NCBI RefSeq assembly: GCF_024172125.1
Contig: NZ_JAMZEA010000008.1
Coordinates: forward strand, 1 to 64,000
Origin: Actinomadura rupiterrae
Lineage (GTDB): Bacteria; Actinomycetota; Actinomycetes; Streptosporangiales; Streptosporangiaceae
Direction: 5' to 3'
DNA: 64,000 bases
The notes beneath the pieces were generated by a model. It worked only from the letters and a program-made list of their open reading frames with translations, did no database searches and was not told the origin of the DNA. Each line of letters opens with the position of its first letter. The first letter of the stretch is position 1. Shown piece by piece: positions 7,487 to 15,785 of the stretch. A program made the position numbers and the translations under genes.

Positions 7487-8865
7487 CGCAGGAACGCTTC
7501 CATCAGCGGCGTCACCTGGCCGGGGCAGTCGAGCGTGAGGGCATGCCCGCAGCCTTCCAGGACATGCACCTCGGCGCGCGGAAGCAGCGTGCCGAACCGC
7601 CGCGCCTGCCGGACGGGGAGCACGGTGTCCTGCCGTCCCCAGATCACGAGGGCGGGTTGCCGGGTCGCGGGCAGCGCGCGTTCGGTCTCGCGCCAGTCGA
7701 GTCCGCGTTCCAGGCGGTAGTTCGAGCGCAGGTTCGCCTTCGCGGTTCCGGGCGCCCACATCTCGTCCACGAGCGCGTCCGTGGCCCGCTCCTTGTGGAC
7801 GAACAGGGACCGGACGGCCGAGGCGGTGAAGCTCCGTCCGGCGGCGAGGTTCGTCAGCAGCTCCCCGACCGCGGGCATCTTCAGCGCCTCCCAGGTCGCC
7901 GGGTCGCGCTCGTCCAGGCCGGACGGCGCGAGCAGCGCGAGCCTGCTGACGCGGGCGGGATGCCGCTGCGCGTAGGCGAGCGCCCAGCCGCCACTCCACG
8001 AGTTCCCCGCGAGCGCCACCTGCGGCAGCCGCAGCCCGTTCAGGAACGCGTCGATCGCGGCCGTCATGCCTTTGAGGTCCCACGTGAAGTGCGGGTCGCG
8101 GACGGACGTGAACCCCTGTCCGGGCAGGTCCAGAACGTAGACGGTGTGCGTGCGGGACAGGGCCGTGAGCTGCTCCTGCCACGCGAACGCCCAGGCGGCT
8201 CCGGGCGACAGCAGCACGACCGGCGCGCCGCCGCCCTGCCCCTGCTGGACGTAGTGGAACCGCGCGATCGGAGTATCCAGATACCGCGACGGGACGGACG
8301 CCAGGAACGGCGACCGGTATCCGCGCTGCTCCCCAGGCTGCCACCCGTACGCGGCGACCAGGACGCCGGCAGTGAGCACCAAGGGAAGGGCCAGCGCGAC
8401 GGCCCGTCCGAGATGGTCCGGCACTCCGACCAGCCAGGCCGCCGCAGCGCCGAAGAGCAAGCAGACCGGTGTGTAGAGCAGCAGGTTCAGCCAGTAGAAG
8501 GTCGTTCCGGACCCGTCGCCGACGCCGCACGCCCACGCGATGCCGACCAGCCCTCGCACCAGCATGCCCGTCGCCACGGCGAACGTCACCACTCCGCACA
8601 GCCTGTGGATAAGTCGCCGGGCGCGTCCGCCGCTGAACGTCAGGACGGCCACCGCCGCAACGGTCAGGATCGCGACCAGCGGCAGCAGGGTGCCCGGGGT
8701 GAACGGCACCTGCCCGCCCAGCACGTTGATCGACAGCGAGCGCCGGCCGGACGCGGGCCATGTCGCCCCGGTCGTCCAGTACAGGTGGACGCACGCGTCC
8801 AAAGCCAGCAGCGTGGCGACGGCCCGCCCGGCCCGCCCGGCCCACCGCCTGAGATCACTGCGCAC
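7483..8865 (-). CDS. Membrane-anchored alpha/beta hydrolase with N-terminal DUF3995-like domain
   Basis: 460 aa, GTG start with GGAGAGG upstream. Residues 1-150 carry four hydrophobic helices in a DUF3995-like arrangement (ALDACVHLYWTTGATWP, PFTPGTLLPLVAILTVAAVAVL, VVTFAVATGMLVRGLVGIAW, TPVCLLFGAAAAWLVG). A further helix spans about 155-175. Residues 195-460 are an alpha/beta hydrolase with nucleophile elbow GNSWSGG, acid region WGRQDTVLPV and final His in EGCGHALTLDCP, giving a complete Ser/Asp/His triad. The active site is probably extracytoplasmic or at the membrane face. First gene of the sigma operon; substrate unknown. Confidence 0.88.
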   Translation of the reverse strand: MRSDLRRWAGRAGRAVATLLALDACVHLYWTTGATWPASGRRSLSINVLGGQVPFTPGTLLPLVAILTVAAVAVLTFSGGRARRLIHRLCGVVTFAVATGMLVRGLVGIAWACGVGDGSGTTFYWLNLLLYTPVCLLFGAAAAWLVGVPDHLGRAVALALPLVLTAGVLVAAYGWQPGEQRGYRSPFLASVPSRYLDTPIARFHYVQQGQGGGAPVVLLSPGAAWAFAWQEQLTALSRTHTVYVLDLPGQGFTSVRDPHFTWDLKGMTAAIDAFLNGLRLPQVALAGNSWSGGWALAYAQRHPARVSRLALLAPSGLDERDPATWEALKMPAVGELLTNLAAGRSFTASAVRSLFVHKERATDALVDEMWAPGTAKANLRSNYRLERGLDWRETERALPATRQPALVIWGRQDTVLPVRQARRFGTLLPRAEVHVLEGCGHALTLDCPGQVTPLMEAFLR

Positions 8866-8903
8866 GATTCCCGCCTCTCCCGAAAGGGTTGTGCGTGGAA
8901 GAG

Positions 8904-8926
8904 GACGGCTCCTGGCCGGACGTTCC
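8904..8926 (-). promoter_or_regulatory. Candidate ECF-type promoter of the hydrolase-sigma-SRPBCC operon
   Basis: On the minus strand GGAAC (8922-8926) is followed after 14 nt by CGTC (8904-8907), about 38 bases before the GTG start. GGAAC and CGTC are classic -35/-10 elements of ECF sigma promoters, although the spacer is 1-2 nt shorter than usual. It would fit autoregulation by the sigma factor encoded in the operon. Confidence 0.35.
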
Positions 8927-8974
8927 TGTGACCTCGGTCATAGCGGGAAAGCGACGTCGCGTCCGGAAATGCGG

Positions 8975-8999
8975 TGTCGAATTCCCGCCAGCGCGCGAC
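8975..8999 (+). promoter_or_regulatory. ECF42-type promoter before the SDR gene
   Basis: TGTCGA (8975-8980), 15-nt spacer, CGAC (8996-8999), 25 bases before the SDR ATG. ECF42 sigma factors are reported to use TGTCGA at -35 and CGA/TC at -10, and an ECF42-like sigma is encoded two genes downstream. The match therefore predicts autoregulation of the SDR/DGPF/sigma cluster. Confidence 0.65.
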
Positions 9000-9024
9000 C
9001 CCGCCGGACCGCAGACTCGAACCC

Positions 9025-9768
9025 ATGAGCAACGAGATCGAGAACAAGGCCGCCCTGGTCACCGGCGGGAGCCGCGGCATCGGCGCCGCCGTCGCCGTCC
9101 GCCTCGCGCAGGCCGGCGCGGACGTGGCCTTCACCTACCAGAGCAACGCCGAGGCGGCGGGGAGGGTCGTCGAGAAGATCAAGCAGGCCGGCCGCCGGGC
9201 GCTGGCGATCAAGGCGGACGGCACCGACGCGGCGGCGGTCGTCGCGTCCGTGGACGAGGCCGCCGCGACGTTCGGGCGCCTGGACATCCTGGTCAACAAC
9301 GCCGCCACCTTCGTCCTCGCCCCGATCGACCAGATCGGCGCCGACGAGCTGGAGCGGACGATCGCGCTGAACGTCCGCGCGCCGTTCCTCGCCGCGCAGG
9401 CCGCCGCCCGGCACATGACCGAGGGCGGGCGGATCGTCAGCATCGGCAGCAACGTGGCCGAGCACGCGCCGTTCCCCGGCCTGTCGCTGTACTCCATGAG
9501 CAAGACCGCGCTGGTCGGCATGACCAAGGGCCTCGCCCGCGACCTCGGCGCGCGCGGGATCACGGTCAACGTCGTCCACCCCGGGCCGACCGACACCGAC
9601 ATGAACCCGGCGGACGGCCCGAACGGCGAGACCTTCGCCGCCTTCACCGCGCTGAACCGCTACGCGCAGCCGGACGAGATCGCCGCGGTGGTCGCGCACC
9701 TGGCCGGTCCGGGCGGCGCGTACGTCTCGGGCACCACGATCAGCGTCGACGGCGGGTTCGCCGCCTGA
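9025..9768 (+). CDS. SDR-family NAD(P)-dependent oxidoreductase
   Basis: 247 aa classical short-chain dehydrogenase. Cofactor motif VTGGSRGIGAAVAVRLA (about 10-26), NNAAT at about 90, catalytic Ser in SIGSNVAE, and YSMSK giving the Tyr-x-x-x-Lys pair (about 157-161). The family-typical C-terminus is GTTISVDGGFAA. The ATG at 9025 is preferred to an upstream GTG (8974), because that GTG falls inside the ECF42-type promoter. Cofactor and substrate are not evident. It stands 127 bp before the DGPF/sigma pair and probably belongs to the same regulon. Confidence 0.92.
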   Translation: MSNEIENKAALVTGGSRGIGAAVAVRLAQAGADVAFTYQSNAEAAGRVVEKIKQAGRRALAIKADGTDAAAVVASVDEAAATFGRLDILVNNAATFVLAPIDQIGADELERTIALNVRAPFLAAQAAARHMTEGGRIVSIGSNVAEHAPFPGLSLYSMSKTALVGMTKGLARDLGARGITVNVVHPGPTDTDMNPADGPNGETFAAFTALNRYAQPDEIAAVVAHLAGPGGAYVSGTTISVDGGFAA

Positions 9769-9830
9769 CCGGGGGCCGGTAGGGCCTAGAGTCCGGAGGG
9801 GAAGTCGAGAGCGTCCGCCCGGCGCCCGCC

Positions 9831-9876
9831 GCGCGGGGCGGACGAGCCGGCCCGCGGCGCGGGGCGGACGACCCGG
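9831..9876 (+). repeat. Two 20-bp direct repeats, period 26, in the spacer before the DGPF gene
   Basis: GCGCGGGGCGGACGAGCCGG (9831-9850) and the same sequence with one change (9857-9876). They occupy the leader of the DGPF gene with no overlap with coding sequence. Either a slippage product or tandem sites; I see no palindrome. Confidence 0.7.
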
Positions 9877-9895
9877 ACCGGAGGCACGGCCGACC

Positions 9896-10258
9896 ATGAA
9901 GTACGTCGCGATGATCTACGGCAGCAAGGCGAAGTGGGACGCGTTCCCGCACGACGAGTGGGTCGAGGCGGTCGCCGCGCAGGACGCGTTCAACACCAAG
10001 TACCGCGCGACCGGCGAGCTGGTCGCCGCTTACGGCCTGGGTGACGAGACGCAGGCCCGGCTCGTCCGCCGGGAGGACGGCGCGCCGGTCGTCTCGGACG
10101 GCCCGTACCTGGAGACCAAGGAGTACATCGGCAGCTTCTACCTGCTCGATGTGGACAGCGCCGAGCGGGCCCAGGAGATCGTCGCCGACATGCCCTGGGC
10201 GGCCCGGGAGCCGGTCGAGCTGTGGCCGGTGCTGCACAGCGCCGACGACGACCTCTAG
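9896..10258 (+). CDS. YCII/DGPF-domain protein, partner of the ECF42 sigma factor
   Basis: 120 aa single YCII-related (dimeric alpha/beta barrel) domain: MKYVAMIYG at the start, the signature VVSDGPYLETKEYIGSFYLLDV in the middle (the DGPF-type motif), and EPVELWPV near the end. GGAGG-like ribosome site upstream. DGPF genes are the typical neighbours and targets of ECF42 sigma factors. The biochemical role of the family is unclear. Confidence 0.92.
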   Translation: MKYVAMIYGSKAKWDAFPHDEWVEAVAAQDAFNTKYRATGELVAAYGLGDETQARLVRREDGAPVVSDGPYLETKEYIGSFYLLDVDSAERAQEIVADMPWAAREPVELWPVLHSADDDL

Positions 10259-10261
10259 CCG

Positions 10262-11506
10262 GTGGCCAAGCAGCCGGTGGCCGAGCAGCCCGTGGCCGGG
10301 CGGGCCGTCGAGGACCTGCTGCGCGAGTGCGCGCCGCAGGTCCTCGGCGCGCTCGTGCGGCGGCACGGCATGTTCGACGCGTGCGAGGACGCCGTGCAGG
10401 AGGCGCTGCTCGCCGCGGCGCTGCAATGGCCGAAGGACGGCATCCCGGACAACCCTCGCGGCTGGCTGCTGACCGTAGCGAACCGCCGCCTGGTGGACGA
10501 GATCCGCAGCGACGAGGCCCGCCGGCGCCGCGAGGACGCCGACGCCGCCACTCCGGCCGAGGCGGCGCAACGCCCGCCCGAACTGGACCGCGACGACTCC
10601 CTGCTCCTCCTGTTCATGTGCTGCCACCCGTCGCTCTCGCGGCCGAGCCGGGTCGCGCTGACGCTGCGCGCGGTGGGCGGCCTGACCACGGCGCAGATCG
10701 CCGCGGCGCTCCTGGTGCCCGAGGCGACGATGGCGCAGCGGATCAGCCGGGCGAAGCAGTCCCTCAAGGCGTCCGGGATGCCTCCGGACGCGGAGCGCGC
10801 GGCTCGGCTCGCCGAGGTCCGGCACGTCCTCTACCTGATCTTCAACGAGGGCTACACGTCCACGTCCGGGCCGGACCTGACCGCGCCGGAACTGTCGTCC
10901 GAGGCGATCCGCCTCACCCGCATGCTGCACGGCCTCGTCCCGGACGACGCGGAGACCGCGGGCCTCCTGGCGTTGATGCTGCTCACCGACGCGCGCCGTC
11001 GGGCGCGCACGAGCCCGTCCGGCGAACTCGTCCCGCTGGACGAGCAGGACCGCTCCCTCTGGGACAAGGCCCTCATCGCCGAAGGCGTGGACCTCCTCAG
11101 CCGTACCCTCCCGCGCGGCCAGGTCGGCCCGTACCAGCTGCAGGCCGCCATAGCCGCCGTCCACGACGAGGCCGCGACCCCCGACGCGACCGACTGGCCG
11201 CAGATCCTCGCCCTCTACGACCTGCTCGGACGCACCGACCCCGACAACCCCATGGTCGCCCTGAACCGGGCCGTCGCCGTCGCCAAGGTCCTGGGCCCGT
11301 CCGAGGCGCTGGCCCTCCTGGACGACCTGGCCGAGGACAAGCGCCTCAAGGACCACCACCGCCTCCTGGCCGCAAGAGCCCACCTTCTGGAACTCCAGGG
11401 CAACAGGGCCGAAGCCGCCGAAACCTACCGAGCCGCCGCCCGCCGAACCACCAGCACCCCCGAGCACCGCCACCTGACCAACCGCGCCGACCGCCTCAGC
11501 GAGTAG
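10262..11506 (+). CDS. ECF42-group sigma factor with long C-terminal (TPR-like) extension
   Basis: 414 aa, GTG start four bases after the DGPF stop. Sigma-2 covers about 20-85 (EDAVQEALLAAALQWP, then NPRGWLLTVANRRLVDEIR). Sigma-4 covers about 130-180 (LTLRAVGGLTTAQIAAALLVPEATMAQRISRAKQ). It continues for more than 200 residues as helical repeats: RHVLYLIFNEGYTSTSGPDL, MLLTDARRRAR, LDEQDRSLWDKALI, AAIAAVHDEA, NPMVALNRAVAVAK. This large extension replaces an anti-sigma factor and defines ECF42-like sigmas. Its 3' end overlaps the convergent MFS gene by 11 bp. Confidence 0.93.
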   Translation: MAKQPVAEQPVAGRAVEDLLRECAPQVLGALVRRHGMFDACEDAVQEALLAAALQWPKDGIPDNPRGWLLTVANRRLVDEIRSDEARRRREDADAATPAEAAQRPPELDRDDSLLLLFMCCHPSLSRPSRVALTLRAVGGLTTAQIAAALLVPEATMAQRISRAKQSLKASGMPPDAERAARLAEVRHVLYLIFNEGYTSTSGPDLTAPELSSEAIRLTRMLHGLVPDDAETAGLLALMLLTDARRRARTSPSGELVPLDEQDRSLWDKALIAEGVDLLSRTLPRGQVGPYQLQAAIAAVHDEAATPDATDWPQILALYDLLGRTDPDNPMVALNRAVAVAKVLGPSEALALLDDLAEDKRLKDHHRLLAARAHLLELQGNRAEAAETYRAAARRTTSTPEHRHLTNRADRLSE

Positions 11507-12641
11507 CCGGGACGCGGCTCGGCTTGAACGTGGCCACGGCGAGAAGCGCAGCGCCCGCGGTGAGAACGGAAGCCGTGTAGAGCAGCGTGGCGAGGCCGGG
11601 ACCGTCGGTGAGCTGGCCGCCGACCAGGGCGCCCAGGGCGATCGAGGCGTTGAAGGAGGACGAGAGCAGCGACGACGCGGCCTCCGGCGGAGCGTCCCGC
11701 TCAGAGGACAGCAGCGTTTGGAGGGAGACCGAGACGCCGCCGTAGGCGATGCCCCAGATCAGCAAGGGCAGGATCGGCGGGACGGGCGTGGCGGCCAGGA
11801 CGACCGTGACCAGGGCGATCGCGACGGCCTGGGTCAGCAGCGTGAGGCGCGGGCTGCGGACGGCGGTCCGCCCGGCGAGGAAGTTGCCCGCGATCCCGGC
11901 GAGGCCGTAGGCGAGCAGCATCGGGCCGATCAGCGCCGAGCGGACGCCGCCGATCTGCTCCAGAACCGGGCGGACGTAGGTGTACGCGGCGAAGTGGCCG
12001 ACGACGATCAGCGCGGTGAGCGCGAGGCCGACGCGCATCGTCGGGAGCCGCAGCACGGCCGGGAGGTCGGCCACGCGGAACGGGCTCGTGGCGGGCAGCG
12101 GCGGCAGCGCAACGGCCATGAGGACGAGCACGGCGAGCGCCAGCGCGGCCATGACGGCGAACGATGCGCGCCATCCGGCGACCTGCGCGATGAACGCGCC
12201 CGCCGGGACGCCGACGACCGACGCGACCGCGATCCCGCCGAAGATGACCGCCGTGGCCGTCCCGACCTGCCGTTCGGGGACGAGCCGGGGCGCGAGGCTC
12301 GCCGCGATCGCCCAGAAGCCGCCGATCGCGACACCGACCAGGACGCGCGCGGCGAGCAGGACGCCCAGCGACGGCGCGACCGCGGAGACGACGTTGGCGA
12401 CCGCCAGGAGAGCGGCGAGCGAGCAGAGCAGGACGCGGCGGTCGAGGCGTCCCGCGCCGAGCGCGACGGCGAGCGCGGAGGCGGCGGCGACGACGCCGGG
12501 AAGCATCACGGCGAGCCCGGCCGCGCCCTCCGACACGTGCAGGTCGTGCGCGAGGGGCGGGAGGAGCCCGACAGGGAGCATCTCGGTCGTGACGATGGTG
12601 AACGTGCCGGCGGCCACCACCAGCGGAGCTTTCGCGATCAT
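11496..12641 (-). CDS. MFS transporter, DHA1 (AraJ/Cmx-like) family
   Basis: 381 aa, about 12 hydrophobic helices. The start MIAKAPLVVAAGTFTIVTTEMLPVG has the T-E-M/F motif typical of DHA1 exporters of the AraJ/CmlA kind. The inter-helix loop RLDRRVLL and RVLVGVAIGGFWAIAASLAPRL (motif C-like region) are visible. It is a proton-coupled exporter of sugars or drugs; the substrate cannot be read. Divergent from a LysR regulator across 102 bp holding a T-N11-A site, so LysR control is likely. Confidence 0.9.
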   Translation of the reverse strand: MIAKAPLVVAAGTFTIVTTEMLPVGLLPPLAHDLHVSEGAAGLAVMLPGVVAAASALAVALGAGRLDRRVLLCSLAALLAVANVVSAVAPSLGVLLAARVLVGVAIGGFWAIAASLAPRLVPERQVGTATAVIFGGIAVASVVGVPAGAFIAQVAGWRASFAVMAALALAVLVLMAVALPPLPATSPFRVADLPAVLRLPTMRVGLALTALIVVGHFAAYTYVRPVLEQIGGVRSALIGPMLLAYGLAGIAGNFLAGRTAVRSPRLTLLTQAVAIALVTVVLAATPVPPILPLLIWGIAYGGVSVSLQTLLSSERDAPPEAASSLLSSSFNASIALGALVGGQLTDGPGLATLLYTASVLTAGAALLAVATFKPSRVPATR

Positions 12642-12696
12642 GATTCCAGGCTCGGCGGCGCCCGCACTTGGAACAACCGTGACCTACGCATCCTTG

Positions 12697-12713
12697 GATT
12701 ACTACGACTAATC
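12697..12713 (+). promoter_or_regulatory. LysR-type operator between MFS and lysR genes
   Basis: GATTA-N7-TAATC inverted repeat containing ATT-N9-AAT, the T-N11-A pattern of LysR-family sites. It is the only AT-rich palindrome in the 102-bp divergent spacer and lies 31 bases before the regulator's start. Confidence 0.65.
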
Positions 12714-12743
12714 ACTGACGGTTCGGTCGGGGGAGGCGGCGCG

Positions 12744-13625
12744 GTGGAGCTACGCGAACTGGAATGCCTGCTCGTGCTCGGCGAGGAGCTGCACTTCGGC
12801 CGGACGGGCGACCGGCTCGGCATCTCGCAGGGCCGGGTCAGCCAGCTCGTCCGGTCGCTGGAGCGGCAGGTCGGCGGGCGGCTGTTCGACCGGACGAGCC
12901 GGAGCGTCCGGCCGACCCCGCTCGGCGAGCGGCTGCTGGACGAGGTGCGCCCGGCCTACACCGCGCTGCACTGCGCCTTCGACAACGCCCGCGCCGCCGC
13001 GCGCGGCATCACCGGCGAGCTGCGCGTCGGCTTCCTCACCGGCACCGCCCGCGAGGGTGTCGTCGAGGCCGCCGGGATCTTCGAGGCCCGGCATCCCGAC
13101 TGCACCGTCACCTTCGTCGAGATCCCCATGGCCGACCCGTTCGGCGCGCTCCGCCGCGGCGAGGTCGAGGCCGTCGTCACGCTGCTCCCGGTCGCCGAGC
13201 CGGACCTGGTCGTCGGGCCGTCCTTCGCCAAGGAGCAGCAGGCCGTCGCGCTCGCCGCCCGGCACCCGGCCGCGCGCCGCAGCCGGCTGCACGCCGAGGA
13301 CCTCGCCGACCTGCCCGTCCTGGACATTGACGGCCCGGCTCCCGCGTACTGGCGCGAGCACATGTCCCCGACCGCCACCCCCGACGGCCGCCCGATCCCC
13401 CGCGGCCCGGCCGTGTCCGGCCTCCAGGAGGCGCTGATCACGATCGCGGCGGGCCGCGGCGGCCTGGTCTTCTGCATCCCGACCGGCCGCCTGTTCGCCC
13501 GCTCCGACATCACCTACGTCCCGGTGGACGGCCTGCCCGACTCGCTCCTCGGCCTCGTCTGGCGCCGCGGCGAGACCAGCCCGCGCCTCCGCGCCTTCGC
13601 CGACCTCATGTCCGCCCGCTTCTGA
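12744..13625 (+). CDS. LysR-family transcriptional regulator
   Basis: 293 aa, GTG start preceded by GGGAGG. N-terminal winged HTH: MELRELECLLVLGEELHFGRTG, GISQGRVSQLVRSLERQVGG, LFDRTSRSVRPTPLGERLL (about 1-65). The substrate-binding domain begins GELRVGFLTGTAREG, with a hinge near residue 90. Length is typical. It presumably controls the divergent exporter through the T-N11-A site. The open frame extends upstream for about 1 kb, but that part is antisense to the MFS gene and is not coding. Confidence 0.93.
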   Translation: MELRELECLLVLGEELHFGRTGDRLGISQGRVSQLVRSLERQVGGRLFDRTSRSVRPTPLGERLLDEVRPAYTALHCAFDNARAAARGITGELRVGFLTGTAREGVVEAAGIFEARHPDCTVTFVEIPMADPFGALRRGEVEAVVTLLPVAEPDLVVGPSFAKEQQAVALAARHPAARRSRLHAEDLADLPVLDIDGPAPAYWREHMSPTATPDGRPIPRGPAVSGLQEALITIAAGRGGLVFCIPTGRLFARSDITYVPVDGLPDSLLGLVWRRGETSPRLRAFADLMSARF

Positions 13626-13699
13626 CCATCCCGCCCGCTTCTGACTGCCCCGCCCGCTTCCGACTGCCCCGCCCGCTTCCGACTGCCCCGCCCGCTTCC
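13624..13699 (+). repeat. Four 19-bp tandem repeats starting in the lysR stop codon
   Basis: Units at 13624-13642, 13643-13661, 13662-13680 and 13681-13699, consensus GACTGCCCCGCCCGCTTCC. The unit repeats the final codons of lysR (CCGCCCGCTTC then the stop), so the array is an echo of the gene's own 3' end. A weaker imperfect hairpin (13712-13742) follows and may terminate transcription. Confidence 0.9.
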
Positions 13700-13761
13700 G
13701 GCCATGGAAAAGCCGCCCCGGACCTCGACGGCCCGGAGCGGCGGTCAGCTCAGGCGCGCCG

Positions 13762-13890
13762 TCAGCCGACGACCCGGACCGAGGTGGTGAAGGCGTCCGC
13801 CCCGGCCGATGCCACGGCGGCGCGCGAGTGCGGGTCGATCGCGTAGTGGAACTGGAAGCTCACGATCGCGTAGCCGGCCTTGCGGGCAGG
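13762..13890 (-). pseudogene. Remnant: C-terminal end of a lost coding sequence
   Basis: About 40 codons ending TGA at 13762 show strong actinobacterial codon bias (almost every third base G or C) and a plausible beta-rich protein end, GYAIVSFQFHYAIDPHSR. Upstream of roughly 13890 this bias disappears; no start codon with a ribosome site or recognisable domain is found. It is best read as the surviving tail of a deleted or truncated gene. A 62-aa ORF starting at 13950 spans it, but its first 20 codons look non-coding. I do not recognise the family. The following bases 13891-14099 show nothing else. Confidence 0.4.
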
Positions 13891-14099
13891 AAGGCGAGCG
13901 ATCCTCGCATCCGGCGGCTGCCTGCGCCGACACAGGTCACACTGCCGCATGTGGACAACCGTGTCACGTGGGGCAGAAGCGGTCGAGGTGCTTCACGGGC
14001 ACGGAAGGGGTTTGGGGACGTGCCGGGGCGGCTACCCCCGTTCGGGGGTGGCGCGGGTCACAGTGAGTGGACACGATCCTGGGGAGACGAGGAGGTCCG

Positions 14100-15785
14100 A
14101 TGCAGGCGGTCGAGTTCCGGGCGGCGCGTGATTTTCTGCTGGCCCATCGCGAGGACTACCAGGCGGCGCGGGAGAAGTTCCGCTGGCCGGTGCTGACCGG
14201 GTTCAACTGGGCGCTGGACTGGTTCGACCACATCGCGGACGAGAACGACCGCACCGCGCTGTGGATCGTGGAGGAGGACGGCTCGGAGGCCAAGTACTCC
14301 TTCGCGTCCCTGGCCGAGCGGTCCGCGAGGGTCGCGAACTGGCTGCGGGCGTCCGGCGTCCGGCGCGGTGACCGGGTCGTGGTGATGCTCGGGAACCAGG
14401 TCGAGCTGTGGGAGACCGTCCTCGCCACGATGAAGCTCGGCGCGGTGATGATCCCGTGCACGCCGCTGCTCGGGACGGACGACCTGCGGGACCGGATCGA
14501 GCGCGGCCACGCGAAGCACGTGGTCGTCGCGTCCGGGAGCGCGGGCAAGTTCGACGGCGTGCCCGGCTCGTACACGCGGATCGCGGTCGGCGAACCGGTG
14601 GACGGCTGGCTGGACTACTCCGACGCCTACGACGCCGACCCGCACTTCACCCCGTACGGGACGACCCGGGCCGACGACACGCTGCTGCTGTACTTCACGT
14701 CCGGGACGACCGCGAAGCCGAAGCTGGTCGAGCACACGCACGCGTCCTACCCGGTCGGGCACCTGTCCACGATGTACTGGATCGGGCTCCAGCCCGGCGA
14801 CGTCCACCTGAACATCTCCTCGCCCGGGTGGGCCAAGCACGCGTGGAGCAACGTCTTCGCGCCGTGGAACGCCGAGGCGACCGTCTTCATCTTCAACTAC
14901 GCGCGGTTCGACGCCGACCGGCTGCTGGACGCGATCGACCGCTGCGGGATCACCTCGTTCTGCGCGCCGCCGACCGTGTGGCGGATGCTGATCCAGGCCG
15001 ACCTCGGCCGGCTCCAGCACCCGCCGCGCGAGGTCGTCGCGGCGGGCGAGCCGCTGAACCCCGAGGTCATCGAGCGGGTCCGGGACGCGTGGGGCATCAC
15101 CATCCGGGACGGTTTCGGGCAGACCGAGACGACCGTCCAGATCGCGAACACGCCCGCGCAGGAGGTGAAGCCCGGCTCGATGGGACGTCCCGTGCCGGGC
15201 TACGACGTCGTGCTGGTCGACCCGGTGACCGGGGAGCGCGGCGACGAGGGCGAGATCTGCCTCGACCTGATCGAGCGTCCGCTGGGCCTGACCGCCGGGT
15301 ACCACGGCGACGAGGAGCGCACGGCCGAGGCGATGCGCGACGGCGTCTACCACACCGGCGACATCGGCTCCCGCGACGCCGACGGCTACATCACCTACGT
15401 CGGACGCGCCGACGACGTGTTCAAGGCGTCCGACTACAAGATCTCGCCGTTCGAGCTGGAGAGCGTGCTGATCGAGCACGAGGCGGTGGCGGAGGCGGCG
15501 GTCGTGCCGTCCCCCGATCCGGTGCGGCTCGCGGTGCCAAAGGCGTACGTGACGCTCGCCGCGGGCTGGGAGCCGGACGAGGCGACCGCCAAGTCCATCT
15601 TCGAGCACTGCGCGGCGCGGCTGTCGCCGTACAAGCGCGTCCGGTTGCTGGAGTTCGCCGCCGAGCTGCCGAAGACGATCTCCGGGAAGATCCGCCGGGT
15701 GGAGCTGCGGACCGCCGAGACGGGCAAGCATCCGGACGCCGATGCGCGTCCCGAGGGCGAGTTCCGCGAGGACGGGCTGCGATGA
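14100..15785 (+). CDS. Acyl-CoA synthetase, acetyl/medium-chain (ACSM-like) type
   Basis: 561 aa ANL-superfamily enzyme forming acyl-AMP and then acyl-CoA. ATP-binding P-loop YFTSGTTAKPKLVEH (about 197-211), then SSPGWAKHAWSN, VAAGEPLNPEV, DGFGQTETT (about 340), YHTGDIGSRDADGYITYVGRADD and the catalytic Lys in PKTISGKIRRVEL. The SPGWAKHAWSN and APPTVWRMLI blocks are typical of medium-chain/benzoate-type (ACSM) ligases. ATG 14100 has GAGGAGG upstream. The stop overlaps the next ligase gene by ATGA. Confidence 0.93.
   Translation: MQAVEFRAARDFLLAHREDYQAAREKFRWPVLTGFNWALDWFDHIADENDRTALWIVEEDGSEAKYSFASLAERSARVANWLRASGVRRGDRVVVMLGNQVELWETVLATMKLGAVMIPCTPLLGTDDLRDRIERGHAKHVVVASGSAGKFDGVPGSYTRIAVGEPVDGWLDYSDAYDADPHFTPYGTTRADDTLLLYFTSGTTAKPKLVEHTHASYPVGHLSTMYWIGLQPGDVHLNISSPGWAKHAWSNVFAPWNAEATVFIFNYARFDADRLLDAIDRCGITSFCAPPTVWRMLIQADLGRLQHPPREVVAAGEPLNPEVIERVRDAWGITIRDGFGQTETTVQIANTPAQEVKPGSMGRPVPGYDVVLVDPVTGERGDEGEICLDLIERPLGLTAGYHGDEERTAEAMRDGVYHTGDIGSRDADGYITYVGRADDVFKASDYKISPFELESVLIEHEAVAEAAVVPSPDPVRLAVPKAYVTLAAGWEPDEATAKSIFEHCAARLSPYKRVRLLEFAAELPKTISGKIRRVELRTAETGKHPDADARPEGEFREDGLR

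Noticed and set aside
9804..9822. Second ECF42 promoter before the DGPF gene (AAGTCGA...)
   Set aside because: It lacks the leading TGT of TGTCGA and has no CGAC/CGTC at 14-17 nt spacing.
11718..12743. N-terminal extension of the LysR frame
   Set aside because: Antisense to the MFS gene, composed of Arg/Asp/Gly; the GTG at 12744 has a proper ribosome site and begins a normal HTH.
13745..13933. 62-aa ORF in another frame over the gene remnant
   Set aside because: Arg/Leu-rich with poor third-position bias; the frame ending at 13762 is the one with coding character.
14408..15781. Upstream 458 codons of the 999-aa frame joining into the second ligase
   Set aside because: This part is out of frame with the first ligase and is Arg-rich nonsense. 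The real second ligase starts at the ATGA overlap at 15782.
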